Shown piece by piece: positions 50,971 through 60,308 of a DNA stretch of 64,000 nt. The stretch covers positions 1 through 64,000 of the forward strand of contig CAIOYD010000057.1 of the NCBI GenBank assembly GCA_903862415.1, read 5' to 3'. Source of the DNA: an uncultured Oxalobacteraceae bacterium. GTDB taxonomy: Bacteria; Pseudomonadota; Gammaproteobacteria; Burkholderiales; Burkholderiaceae_D. Under the pieces are notes generated by a model. The model was given only the letters and a program-made list of their open reading frames with translations. It ran no database searches and was not told the DNA's origin. The stretch's first letter is position 1; each line of letters begins with the position of its first letter. The position numbers and the translations under genes are program-made.

Positions 50971-51503
50971 TTCATTTCATCCGCACGCACACCAAGAACC
51001 ACCGACAACGAACAATGGTAGGGCACGCCAGCCTGGCTGCCGGTACACCAGTTCAGGTGGTTAGAAGTTTGAGGTCGGTAGATCGGGGTATTGTTTTGAT
51101 CGCGCTGGCAGGCGCAACTGCCGCAGGTACTTTTACCGCAACAGTCGTTATACGAAATGATGTAATTTTTTTTGTCGGTCGGATTTAAACAGGTGCCTAT
51201 CCAGGTGATATCCGATGGGGTCGTGCCTGGCGGGCAGGAGGTCATGGTGCCGCCACAACAGCCACATAAAAAACCGTCGATAGCGCAGTTACGCCAGTAA
51301 TCACAGCTGTTTTGCTCACCAGTTTCGTCTTTGGATGGTTCGCTGGCTCCACCACGATATACTGGCAGCAGGGTGATGGCACCGATGCCGATGAGGGATT
51401 TGCCAAAGGTACTTAAAAAGGCACGCCGTGTATGCGTGCGCGCTGACTGTCGCAGTAATTTTTCGGTCAGCGTATCGAACGAAGTGAACCAGAATTTGTT
51501 CAT
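50967..51503 (-). CDS. TTQ-dependent amine dehydrogenase light (beta) chain (MauA/AauA family)
   Basis: CDYWRNCAIDGFLCGCCGGTMTSCPPGTTPSDITWIGTC ... NDCCGKSTCGSCAC ... HLNWC; twin-arginine-type leader RTHTRRAFLSTFG. Confidence 0.9.
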   Translation of the reverse strand: MNKFWFTSFDTLTEKLLRQSARTHTRRAFLSTFGKSLIGIGAITLLPVYRGGASEPSKDETGEQNSCDYWRNCAIDGFLCGCCGGTMTSCPPGTTPSDITWIGTCLNPTDKKNYIISYNDCCGKSTCGSCACQRDQNNTPIYRPQTSNHLNWCTGSQAGVPYHCSLSVVLGVRADEMK

Positions 51504-52114
51504 GCAGCCTCCAGTTTGCTGACTTCAAATAAACTTTCCAGATGCTCGCGATTATTGATCAGGCCATGCGCCGTGACAGCACCGGCCGCTGAGATCAGCA
51601 CGCCGTAAGGCAGTTTGCCGATCTGGTAAGCCATGCCGACTTCCATCGACAGCAGATAGGGAAAATTTTCCAGCTGGTGTTGTCGGATGAATTCCTGATG
51701 AGCAGAATCGATGCCGTCACTGGCCAGAACCACCTGCAGCCAGTGGCGTTCCTGTTTCTGTACCGAGTGAAGCACGGGCAGCAAGACTTTGCATACCGGG
51801 CATGAGGGCGAGAGAAAAAATAACAGCGTGGATTTTTTTTGCTGCCCACCCAGACTGATAGCACCTCCCGTAAGACTGGGCAAGGTAAAGGTGGGCGCAC
51901 TGCTGCCAGTCTGGATGACTTTGGCAAAGGACAAGGCTCCAACCGGTTTGATGCGTTCATGCAAAATGCCGATTTGCCGCGCCAGTGCCAGTACCGTCAG
52001 TGCCAGTGCCAGCACGGCGATCCAGCTGATGAAATTGGAAATCAGTAAAGCGTCAGTCATGGAATAATTCCCGGGTTGAATGGTGGGTGCCGATGAGGGT
52101 GTTGGCCAGTACAT
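51500..52114 (-). CDS. mauD: MauD-like thioredoxin-fold maturation protein
   Basis: FFLSPSCPVCKVLLPVL; located between mauE-like and light-chain genes. Confidence 0.85.
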   Translation of the reverse strand: MYWPTPSSAPTIQPGNYSMTDALLISNFISWIAVLALALTVLALARQIGILHERIKPVGALSFAKVIQTGSSAPTFTLPSLTGGAISLGGQQKKSTLLFFLSPSCPVCKVLLPVLHSVQKQERHWLQVVLASDGIDSAHQEFIRQHQLENFPYLLSMEVGMAYQIGKLPYGVLISAAGAVTAHGLINNREHLESLFEVSKLEAA

Positions 52115-52592
52115 AAAAGGTGATGCCCAGCAAGGTGATGACTAGCATGGCGGCCAGATCAAAAGTGCCGAGCTGGCGTGGCGTAGTAGCGAGTGCCAGA
52201 TTGCCTGCCATCAGAGTCAGCAGCAGATTGCGCCACACCAGTGCCGCACTGACCGCGCTGCGGCTGTTGCCCAGACTGCAGCCGCAATCGGCAATCTGTT
52301 TCCCCTGCCACAGGGTGTAGGACATAAGAGCCGCATACAGCATCAGCAGTGTGGCACAAGCGATGGCGGCTACAGCGCGACTCGGTGGGCACAGCAGGGC
52401 GATGGCCAGTGTGGTTTCGGCCATGGGAATCAGGCGCGCTAACCAGCGCTCGCCCGTGTTGATACCGTAGCTGCGCAGGACCTGAATAAACGCCTGTGGA
52501 GCACGCAGTTTGTGCCATGCGGCGGATAACAGCAGCAGGCTTAATCCCAGAAGGCTGGGTAGGGCGATGTAGGGATCGTGAAGATAAGTCAT
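52053..52592 (-). CDS. mauE: MauE-like membrane protein (DoxX/MauE)
   Basis: TM-rich; QGKQIADCGCSLG; context. Confidence 0.8.
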   Translation of the reverse strand: MTYLHDPYIALPSLLGLSLLLLSAAWHKLRAPQAFIQVLRSYGINTGERWLARLIPMAETTLAIALLCPPSRAVAAIACATLLMLYAALMSYTLWQGKQIADCGCSLGNSRSAVSAALVWRNLLLTLMAGNLALATTPRQLGTFDLAAMLVITLLGITFYVLANTLIGTHHSTRELFHD

Positions 52593-52598
52593 GCCGCC

Positions 52599-53822
52599 TT
52601 ACCAGGGTAGGACCATGTTGAGATAGCCAGTCGGCAAACCGTCAATCCGGTGCAGCAATTTGCCGCTGTTGCTATCGTAAATGGTGATGCAGTTTTGCAG
52701 CACTTTCATGATGCCATCCTGGCCCTGAGTTAAAAACACCCACAGCATGGCCAGATAGGGCATGGGTACAAAAAAATCCACGCTGTACAGCAAGGGTACG
52801 GCTCCCTGGCTTACACCAATACCGAGGCTGAGTTCTTTAAGTTCGATACGCTGTACCCGTGTATGCGTTTTGATGTCGTACACCCAGGCTTCGGTACCTG
52901 GTTCTTCACGTGTTTCTGGCGCACCCTGATGCATGAGCACATACAGATGGCCGCTGCGCTGATGCAGGGCAGTGTGCTGGACTCCGCTGATGCGCCAGTT
53001 TTTGTCGCGCTCTTTGTCACTCACCAGCGACCATTTGGCCGTGACTTTGGCGCTGTCAGCGTTCATGTCAATCGCATAGGCATTGTTTTCACTGGAAACG
53101 AAATACCAGGTAGAGCCGGAACGGGAGGCCGAGGTGGTAAGGAAGTCACGTACCGGATCGAATAACGGCTTGATGCGTTCACGCAAGAGCGGTTTGCCGT
53201 TGTTGTTGAGTCGCAGATGCAGGAAGCCGCCATCGCCACAGATCGAATAAAAATCGCGATTGCCGGCCGGATAAATTGAGGCACAACCGGGAGTTTCAAT
53301 TTCGGTGACAAACTGATTGCTCTCCAGATCGACCACGCTGATCGATTGCGCCGGGGTGTAATTCAAGATCAGTAAAAAACGTTCATCGTCCGAGATGACT
53401 CCCAGACCGGTATTGCCAAGGGCATTGATGCGCTTGGGCGGAATCAGAATTTCCCGTTTGGCGCTCAGGGTGGCGGGATCGTAGACCGTGACGACGTCGG
53501 TGCGCTGGCCACGCAGTCCACGGGTGAAATAAGTTTCGACCGAAAACAGTTCATTGCGCTTTTCCGCTGGTACCAGACTGTTGGGCCAGAAACCGGTGTT
53601 GAGTTGTCCGAGTTGTTTGCCATCGGAGTTGAATAAAAACGCACGCCCATCGATTTGTGACGGTGCGCGGTTGCCCCACACCCAAAACCATTGTTTGCCG
53701 CTATGGTTGGGCAGAACTTCGGCGCGGGCTTTTTCTGGCTGAATTTCAGCGTGACTGAGACAGCACAGAGTAAGCAGTCCGGCAAAGAGCAGTTTCAGCA
53801 TGGATTTCCCGGTTAAATTCAA
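52599..53822 (-). CDS. Amine dehydrogenase heavy (alpha) chain (MauB/AauB family)
   Basis: Beta-propeller sequence with WRISGVQHTALHQRSGHLYVLMHQG, EAWVYDIKTHTRVQRIEL. Confidence 0.88.
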   Translation of the reverse strand: MNLTGKSMLKLLFAGLLTLCCLSHAEIQPEKARAEVLPNHSGKQWFWVWGNRAPSQIDGRAFLFNSDGKQLGQLNTGFWPNSLVPAEKRNELFSVETYFTRGLRGQRTDVVTVYDPATLSAKREILIPPKRINALGNTGLGVISDDERFLLILNYTPAQSISVVDLESNQFVTEIETPGCASIYPAGNRDFYSICGDGGFLHLRLNNNGKPLLRERIKPLFDPVRDFLTTSASRSGSTWYFVSSENNAYAIDMNADSAKVTAKWSLVSDKERDKNWRISGVQHTALHQRSGHLYVLMHQGAPETREEPGTEAWVYDIKTHTRVQRIELKELSLGIGVSQGAVPLLYSVDFFVPMPYLAMLWVFLTQGQDGIMKVLQNCITIYDSNSGKLLHRIDGLPTGYLNMVLPW

Positions 53823-54002
53823 GGGTGTGGTGAAATAAACTTATTCTATGCACAAGAATAATGTCTATTGAGTAAATAATCTGTGGTAATTGAGCATCAA
53901 GTATTATTTCTCATTTGCAATAAAATGACCAGAGCAACATACTCTCAAAACCACAAAACAGCGTGGCAACCTAAAATAAAAACTGAACCACAAGGTAGAG
54001 AC

Positions 54003-56417
54003 ATGATTAAAAACCAACAAACCATTTTAGTTCGCAGTCTGGCCGCAGCTTTCGCTGTCGGCACGGTCGTGATCGCCACGCCAGCTTTTGCCGAGGAGGA
54101 TGTCATTCCGGTGGTGAATGTGACGGCCCAGTCGCGCAAACAGGTGATTCAGGATGTCCCGATCACGCTGCAAGTTGTGTCGGCCAAGGATATTGAAGCC
54201 ATCGGTGCGCGCGATTTGTCGGACATGAATGGCTATATTCCCGGTTTTACAGCAGATGACAGTGAACCGACTGAACCGGTCTTTTCGATCCGCGGTGTGC
54301 AGGGCGGTGGCGATTTCGGTATTGGTACTGATTCACCGGTAGGTATTTATGAAGATGGCGTCTACACCGGTAAAACCGGTGGTGCGCTGATGAATTTTAT
54401 CGACGTGCAGCGCATTGAAGTGATCAAGGGGCCGCAGGGTACCTTATTCGGCCGTAACAGTGCCGCCGGTGCGATCTCGATCGTCACCAATGAGCCTTCG
54501 CAAGATCTGGATATGCTTGCGCATTTGAAGCTGGGTAAATTTGGTACCGACAAACTCGACGCCATGATCAACGTACCGGTTTCCGATACGTCGGCCGTGC
54601 GTCTGGTGATGGCACGCAATGCCAGTGCTGGCTGGGTGCCGAATGAAACTACCGGCAAGACGTCAGGTGGCACCAATGACTGGGCTACGCGTCTGATGTA
54701 TCTGCAAAAAATCGATGCCGCCAAAATCAATGTTTCCTGGGAACACGAAGTCCTTAATCAGGATGCGCGCCCGGCCTTTGGTGTCGTTACCGATCCGACG
54801 CAGCCCCTGAGCGGTTTTACCGGAACGTATACACCGGCGTATATCGCCAACTTTGTCAATCCGCTCAAGACACCGTTAATCGACAACACTCAGGGTCTGG
54901 AAACCCGTACCTTTGATGGCATTACTGTGCGCGCTGATGTGCCTTTGGGTGGCGTGAACTTCAATTCCACCACCGGTTACCGCGTTTTCCGCACCTGGGA
55001 TGCGACCGATAATGCCGGCAATAACCGGCCTGATGTGGCTATCAACACATTGGATGCAAAAAAATCGCACAGCCTGCAACAGGAATTTAAACTGTCCGGC
55101 AAAAACGATACCCTGGACTGGATTTCGGGTGTGAGTTTTTATCACAATTCTGAATCGCAGATTTCGGGTGCCAACACCACGACCGCTACCATTGATACTC
55201 TGATTGTGGTAGGCGGAGGACAGCCTGTATTCAGTAATGATTGCAATCTTTTGGGTAGCCAATTGGGTGTTCCCGGTGTGAATGCGGCGTCTGTTTTCCC
55301 TTGGGCTGAATTTACTTATAGTTCAACGGTGACGCAATCGGAATCCGTATATGGTGACACCATCTGGCATTTGAATCCGAGCAGCAATTTAACAGTCGGT
55401 TTGCGTTGGTCGGACGATAAAAAAACCATGACATGGTATACGCCTGGTCGGATATCTCCTGAAATCGATACTTTGATCGCTACCTATGTGCCTGGTTTAA
55501 GTTCCCTGGTTCCTCAGAATATCCTGTTCTCCAACACCGCGACCTACTCAGGCACACCGGTGAGCAGAACCAAATCCTGGACTGATTTCAGTCCAAGGGT
55601 AGTGCTCGATCACAAGGTGGATCAGGATACGATGGTGTTTGCTTCGCTGTCACAGGGTTACCAGGCGGGTGGCTTCAATGTGTTTACACCGCCGAATCCA
55701 GCGTCGACGGTACAATCTCTGAAAGATCCAAGCTTCTCACCAGAAAAAATGACCAATCTGGAATTGGGCAGCAAGTTGCTCATGCCAGCTGTCAAGGCTA
55801 CTCTGGATGCTTCGCTGTTTGCCTATCGGTTCAGTAATCTGCAGGACATTACCCTCTCCGGCGCGCCGGGAACGATTCCTACTTATAACGTGACCACGAG
55901 TGACCATAAAGCTTTTGGTCTGGATGTTGATGGACGTATCAAAGCAGCCAGCAATGTGACGCTGTTTGGTGCTTTTGAATACATCAATGCGACTTACACC
56001 AAATATGATCAGGTCGGTTCTACTGGTGCTTCAGTCAGTCTGGCCGGTCAGCCGGTCGGCACGCCGTTCTTTACCGGTATGGCGGGTATGAATGTGACCT
56101 GGAATGCGCTCGACGGTCATGCCTCGTGGAATATTCAGGGAACACATACTACGGCGGTGCGTCGTTGCAGTGATTCTTCCATGCTGTCCTGCATTTCTGC
56201 TCCCAACATTCAGACTGGTGTTCCTACCACCAAGTTTGATACCCGTCTGGGCTGGCAGAGTGAAGACCGTCGTTATGGCGCTGCACTGTTGATTAACAAT
56301 CTGTTTGACAAGCGTTATGTGCAGTACATGGGCGGTCAGCTGACTTCCATCGGTATGCCGTATGCCACTATCACACCACCACGTTTCATCGGTGTGGAAT
56401 TTACTGCCAGTATGTAA
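54003..56417 (+). CDS. TonB-dependent receptor
   Basis: Plug domain (IRGVQGGGDFGIGTDSPVGIYEDGVYTGK, RIEVIKGPQGTLFGRNSAAGAISIVT) and C-terminal PPRFIGVEFTASM. Confidence 0.93.
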   Translation: MIKNQQTILVRSLAAAFAVGTVVIATPAFAEEDVIPVVNVTAQSRKQVIQDVPITLQVVSAKDIEAIGARDLSDMNGYIPGFTADDSEPTEPVFSIRGVQGGGDFGIGTDSPVGIYEDGVYTGKTGGALMNFIDVQRIEVIKGPQGTLFGRNSAAGAISIVTNEPSQDLDMLAHLKLGKFGTDKLDAMINVPVSDTSAVRLVMARNASAGWVPNETTGKTSGGTNDWATRLMYLQKIDAAKINVSWEHEVLNQDARPAFGVVTDPTQPLSGFTGTYTPAYIANFVNPLKTPLIDNTQGLETRTFDGITVRADVPLGGVNFNSTTGYRVFRTWDATDNAGNNRPDVAINTLDAKKSHSLQQEFKLSGKNDTLDWISGVSFYHNSESQISGANTTTATIDTLIVVGGGQPVFSNDCNLLGSQLGVPGVNAASVFPWAEFTYSSTVTQSESVYGDTIWHLNPSSNLTVGLRWSDDKKTMTWYTPGRISPEIDTLIATYVPGLSSLVPQNILFSNTATYSGTPVSRTKSWTDFSPRVVLDHKVDQDTMVFASLSQGYQAGGFNVFTPPNPASTVQSLKDPSFSPEKMTNLELGSKLLMPAVKATLDASLFAYRFSNLQDITLSGAPGTIPTYNVTTSDHKAFGLDVDGRIKAASNVTLFGAFEYINATYTKYDQVGSTGASVSLAGQPVGTPFFTGMAGMNVTWNALDGHASWNIQGTHTTAVRRCSDSSMLSCISAPNIQTGVPTTKFDTRLGWQSEDRRYGAALLINNLFDKRYVQYMGGQLTSIGMPYATITPPRFIGVEFTASM

Positions 56418-56442
56418 TTAATCTGGCGTAGAAGTTGCAAAC

Positions 56443-56473
56443 AAGGCCAACCTTAACGGGTTGGCCTTTTTTT
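56443..56473 (+). terminator. Rho-independent terminator AAGGCCAACC-TTAACG-GGTTGGCCTTTTTTT
   Basis: 10-bp stem plus T-tract. Confidence 0.9.
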
Positions 56474-56570
56474 ATACGCAGTATTCACAATTGACTGAAA
56501 TAAATGTAGTATTAGACAATTAAAAATCATCGAAAGTTGCTTGTTTCATTAAACTGGCGGGAGATTAAAT

Positions 56571-57053
56571 ATGAGAAAAACTCTTTTCTTCGCGGTAATA
56601 GTATGTTTCTTTAACATGGCATTTGCTGAGGATCCCTGCAATTGTCAGGGGTATGCCGGCCCGGGTGGCCCATGTTATGCGGGACCGGGTGGTCCTGCGT
56701 ACGCAGGGCCTGGCGGACCTGCCTACACCGGTCTTGGTGGCGCATGTTATTCCGGGCCCGGAGGTCCCCTTTACTCAGGTCCGGGCGGGGCTCAATATGC
56801 CGGACCTGGCGGAAAGGCCAACGAAGCTCCGGGCGGGCCCCAATATGCGGGCCCGGGTGGAAAAGCCTACGAAGGCCCTGGCGGGCCTCTGTATGCCGGT
56901 CCGGGTGGGCCGTGTTATGCGGGTCCAGGTGGCCCCGCCAACGCGGATCCGGGCGGGGCGTGTTATTCGGGGCCGGGTGGAACTGGGAAGAATTGCCCGG
57001 AAATATGCAGAAAACAACCTCGTAATGAAAATTCAGACGGGATTGACCGCTAA
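56571..57053 (+). CDS. Secreted Gly/Pro-rich octapeptide-repeat protein
   Basis: Signal peptide MRKTLFFAVIVCFFNMAFA, then 14 tandem 8-aa repeats of type Y-A-G-P-G-G-P-x, Cys-rich flanks. Confidence 0.75.
   Translation: MRKTLFFAVIVCFFNMAFAEDPCNCQGYAGPGGPCYAGPGGPAYAGPGGPAYTGLGGACYSGPGGPLYSGPGGAQYAGPGGKANEAPGGPQYAGPGGKAYEGPGGPLYAGPGGPCYAGPGGPANADPGGACYSGPGGTGKNCPEICRKQPRNENSDGIDR
56652..56987 (+). repeat. 14 x 24-bp coding tandem repeat
   Basis: YAGPGGPC/YAGPGGPA/YAGPGGPA/YTGLGGAC/YSGPGGPL/YSGPGGAQ/YAGPGGKA/NEAPGGPQ/YAGPGGKA/YEGPGGPL/YAGPGGPC/YAGPGGPA/NADPGGAC/YSGPGGTG. Confidence 0.95.
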
Positions 57054-57063
57054 TACACCCTAC
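57049..57063. repeat. REP half-site
   Basis: gctaatacaccctac; reverse complement GTAGGGTGTATTAGC equals the 5' half of the REP elements elsewhere in the window. Confidence 0.75.
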
Positions 57064-57083
57064 CTGCTGCATGCAACGATTTG

Positions 57084-58229
57084 TTAATGCAGCCACAAAT
57101 TGGTCAGCACTGCACCTTGGAGGATGGCAGCTTTGCCGCTCTCCTGTGCAGACTGGTGGATGGTTGCTCCATCGGAGCCCAGATCCCACAGCTGGCCGCG
57201 TAAAAATACATTCAGACTGGCCTCGATGGCGGCGGATTGTGCACGCACCGGCATGGCGTATTTCATCCACGCGTCACCTTCGCTGATGAGGCCAATATCA
57301 TGGGTGTCGATATCCGCAGGGGCTTTGCCGCCGTTGTAACCACCCCAGCGGGTTGACCACATGCCGTTACCGGCGCTGAAGGACGGAACCGCGAGCAGCG
57401 TGGCACCAGTTTTTTGCAGCACAGCGTAATTTTGCGGAAACCAGGCGTCGGCACAAATCAGTACGCCTAGTTTGCCGGCAGCGGTCGTAAATACCGGCAG
57501 ATCGCCCGACTTGCCCGGTGCAATAAACTGTAACTCTTCTTCAATCGGAAATACCTTGATCACCAGCGGTGCCAGGATGTGGCCATCAGGACCAAACACG
57601 GCCGAGATATTGTTCAGCGCACCACCGGGATGCACCGTCAGGTGGCCGTTAATGAGTTCTGGTTGCGGCAATACGATCGAGCCTGCCACGATGGTGATGC
57701 CGTAGTGTTGTGCCAGTCCGCCAAACACCTGTTCATAGGCTTGCGCTGCGGCCTGACTCTTGAGGGTAAACAGCGCCCATTTGGCTTTGTCTGCCACCGC
57801 CGGTGCCGTGGCCAGCCGGTAGATAAATTCCGGCCAGTGGGTCAGGGCCACCGTTTGCATGGCGGCATCAGCCTGCGGCGCGCTATACACCGATTTTTTT
57901 TCATTCGCGGCAATCAGCCAGGTACCGATATATTCGGGAAACACCACCACGGTTTTGGCGGACAGCCAGCCATGCTCGCGGGCACTTTGCAGGTAGCCTG
58001 ACAACTTGGCGTTCAGCGTGGCAGCATTGGCATAATCTTGCGCCGTCATCCATGGTTGAATGCCGAGCAAATTGCCTTTACCGCTGTCGCTACCGAGGTT
58101 TTCCGTTGCTGCTGTCTGCGTGTTGATGGGCTGCAAATCCTGGCCGACGCGATCATAACCGCTCCACAGGGCGCTGCTGCTGCCGATGAACAGTAAAATG
58201 AAGATGGAGAGGAAGAGAATTTTTTTCAT
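57084..58229 (-). CDS. Exported carbon-nitrogen hydrolase (nitrilase superfamily)
   Basis: VVVFPEYIGTW (Glu), KVFPIEEELQF (Lys region), LGVLICADAWFPQN (Cys). Confidence 0.8.
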   Translation of the reverse strand: MKKILFLSIFILLFIGSSSALWSGYDRVGQDLQPINTQTAATENLGSDSGKGNLLGIQPWMTAQDYANAATLNAKLSGYLQSAREHGWLSAKTVVVFPEYIGTWLIAANEKKSVYSAPQADAAMQTVALTHWPEFIYRLATAPAVADKAKWALFTLKSQAAAQAYEQVFGGLAQHYGITIVAGSIVLPQPELINGHLTVHPGGALNNISAVFGPDGHILAPLVIKVFPIEEELQFIAPGKSGDLPVFTTAAGKLGVLICADAWFPQNYAVLQKTGATLLAVPSFSAGNGMWSTRWGGYNGGKAPADIDTHDIGLISEGDAWMKYAMPVRAQSAAIEASLNVFLRGQLWDLGSDGATIHQSAQESGKAAILQGAVLTNLWLH

Positions 58230-58361
58230 GATAGTCAAAATCCGTGTGTGGATGAAATACATCCAACCTGACGCAGATGTATTGACGAATGGAGGCGTAG
58301 ACGTTATAAAGTTTCTTAGAAGAATTATTATAATCTACTACTTAACCTGAGTGACGATGCA

Positions 58362-59564
58362 ATGGATCCAATTTTATATGCCATGCCGGTTTTTTTACTC
58401 ACCATTGTTGTGGAGGCGTGGCTGGGTCACCGCCGTGGCCGACCGGTATATGATATTCCGGACGCGATTACCAGTCTGCAGCATGGTGTACTGAGCCAGT
58501 TGAGTGGCTTGCTGTTTAAATTTACCCTGCTGGGAATTTATATTGCCGTCTATGAGCACGATCGGCTGACGTCGTTAGACGCCACCAACCCATGGGTGTG
58601 GCTGGGCGCTTTGCTGGCTCTGGATTTTTGTTACTACTGGTCGCATCGTCTGTATCACGAAGTGGCGGTATTGTGGGCTTCACACGTGGTGCATCATTCG
58701 TCAGAGTTTTACAACCTGTCGACCGCACTGCGTCAGCCTTCGACCGAATGGCTGTTTGGCTGGCTGTTTTTTTTACCGCTGGCAGTCGTGGGTGTGCCGC
58801 CGGAAGTGTTTATTGGTGTCGGATTGATCGATTTGCTGTATCAATACTGGGTGCATACTGAACTGATCGGCAGTCTGGGCTGGTTTGACCGGATTTTTGT
58901 CAGTCCGTCCAACCATCGCGTGCATCACGGCCAAAATGATTACTGCATCGATAAAAATTATGGCGGTATCCTGATCATCTGGGATCGACTGTTTAACACC
59001 TTTGAACCTGAACGCGCCAGTGAAGCGGTGGTGTTTGGTATCCGCACGCCCTTGCACAGTTACAGCCCGCTTAAAGGCGTGACCCATTATTACACTGATC
59101 TGTGGCATGCCAGTATGGCGGCCCAAGGCTGGCGCGCCCGCTTGGGTGTGTGGATAGCACCACCCGGCGGCTGGGATCAGCCGCTGCCGTATTTTGATGC
59201 CACTACTTATCAGCGTTACAGCACGCCGGGCAACTGGTATGTGGTGCTGCACTATTTGCTCACCGTGCCATTGCTGATGCACTTCATCGCGATGGAAGCG
59301 CAGTTGTCGGCGAGTGCAATGATTGCGTATGCCGTGTTTATTGTGATACAGATGCAGGTGTTGGGTGCGGTGCTGAATGGTGTGCGCTTTGCCCGGCAGA
59401 TGGAGCAGTGCCGGACGCTGATTGTTGGGCTGGCCTTTTTTATTCTTCCCGATTGGTTTGGCTGGGTCGCAGCGCCGTTTTGGCGCTGGCTGTTGCTGGC
59501 GTTGATGTTGGGCAGTACGGCCTGGTTAATGCTGCAGCGTGATGCAGTGAAAGTGCGCGCATGA
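58362..59564 (+). CDS. Sterol desaturase / fatty acid hydroxylase family protein
   Basis: His-box motifs HRLYHEV, HVVHHSSEFYN, HRVHHG. Confidence 0.88.
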   Translation: MDPILYAMPVFLLTIVVEAWLGHRRGRPVYDIPDAITSLQHGVLSQLSGLLFKFTLLGIYIAVYEHDRLTSLDATNPWVWLGALLALDFCYYWSHRLYHEVAVLWASHVVHHSSEFYNLSTALRQPSTEWLFGWLFFLPLAVVGVPPEVFIGVGLIDLLYQYWVHTELIGSLGWFDRIFVSPSNHRVHHGQNDYCIDKNYGGILIIWDRLFNTFEPERASEAVVFGIRTPLHSYSPLKGVTHYYTDLWHASMAAQGWRARLGVWIAPPGGWDQPLPYFDATTYQRYSTPGNWYVVLHYLLTVPLLMHFIAMEAQLSASAMIAYAVFIVIQMQVLGAVLNGVRFARQMEQCRTLIVGLAFFILPDWFGWVAAPFWRWLLLALMLGSTAWLMLQRDAVKVRA

Positions 59565-60145
59565 ACGGCGAAGTGATGGCGGAATTGTTGCTGGCGCTGA
59601 CAACTGGTGTACTGGGTTGGAGAGCATACGCCCGTCGTCCCGGCGTGGCTCTGAGTATGGATTTGATTGCTCTGGCGGCGCTGTTGGGTGCATTGGAGTA
59701 TGCCGGTGTGGTGGCTGTGACTGGCCCGCATCATTTTGCCAGTCTGCTGGCAGCCACAGCGGGTATGCCATTGCTGGCGGTAGCACTGCGCTGGCCGACA
59801 GGTGAGGTGGCCAGCCGTGCGCAGGCCGCGAGCCGTTTTATGTTGTTTGCCGTAGCAATGGGAGTGTTGCTTGTGGTAACTTGCCAGTTCACGCTCTGGG
59901 CTCAGCTGGCACCTGCTGTGGCAGCAGTGGTGCTGTTAGTAAGTGCCCTGCAGTCGGGTGGCAAGCAGGCGATTTCTGGCGCGCTGTTGCTCATGGGGTG
60001 TTTCAGCTTGAGCGTACTTAATTTAACCCTGACGCCACTCTCAGGCGAGCAGCAATTTCATGTGATGTTCACGCTGTCATTGAGCTTGCTGGTGTGGCCG
60101 CGAGAACAGGTAGGATGTATTAGCTCAAAGCGTAATACACCATAA
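59561..60145 (+). CDS. Hypothetical membrane protein
   Basis: Multi-TM ORF, ATGA-type overlap with the upstream gene; C-terminus encoded by a REP element. Confidence 0.6.
   Translation: MNGEVMAELLLALTTGVLGWRAYARRPGVALSMDLIALAALLGALEYAGVVAVTGPHHFASLLAATAGMPLLAVALRWPTGEVASRAQAASRFMLFAVAMGVLLVVTCQFTLWAQLAPAVAAVVLLVSALQSGGKQAISGALLLMGCFSLSVLNLTLTPLSGEQQFHVMFTLSLSLLVWPREQVGCISSKRNTP
60112..60142. repeat. REP element
   Basis: GTAGGATGTATTAGCTCAAAGCGTAATACACC. Confidence 0.85.
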
Positions 60146-60308
60146 CCGTGATTCACCTATGTCCTCGATTATCCCCTTATTGGTGCATTTCCTGTTCCAG
60201 CGCAAATCGCCGTAGAAATTCCCTGCATCCACGCTAAATTGTTCTACCCTTTATGGGTGGCTAAAGCATCGATTTTAGTTGTGATAATTTCACCATCAGG
60301 GATTCAGC

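Noticed and set aside
56571-57053. Collagen-like protein
   Set aside because: Repeat period is 8 aa with GPGG, not Gly-X-Y triplets.
56611-57270. Long ORFs in several frames on both strands overlapping the GPGG repeat gene
   Set aside because: They arise because a 24-bp in-phase, GC-rich repeat leaves all frames open; only the +frame 56571-57053 has a signal peptide and amino-acid-level regularity.
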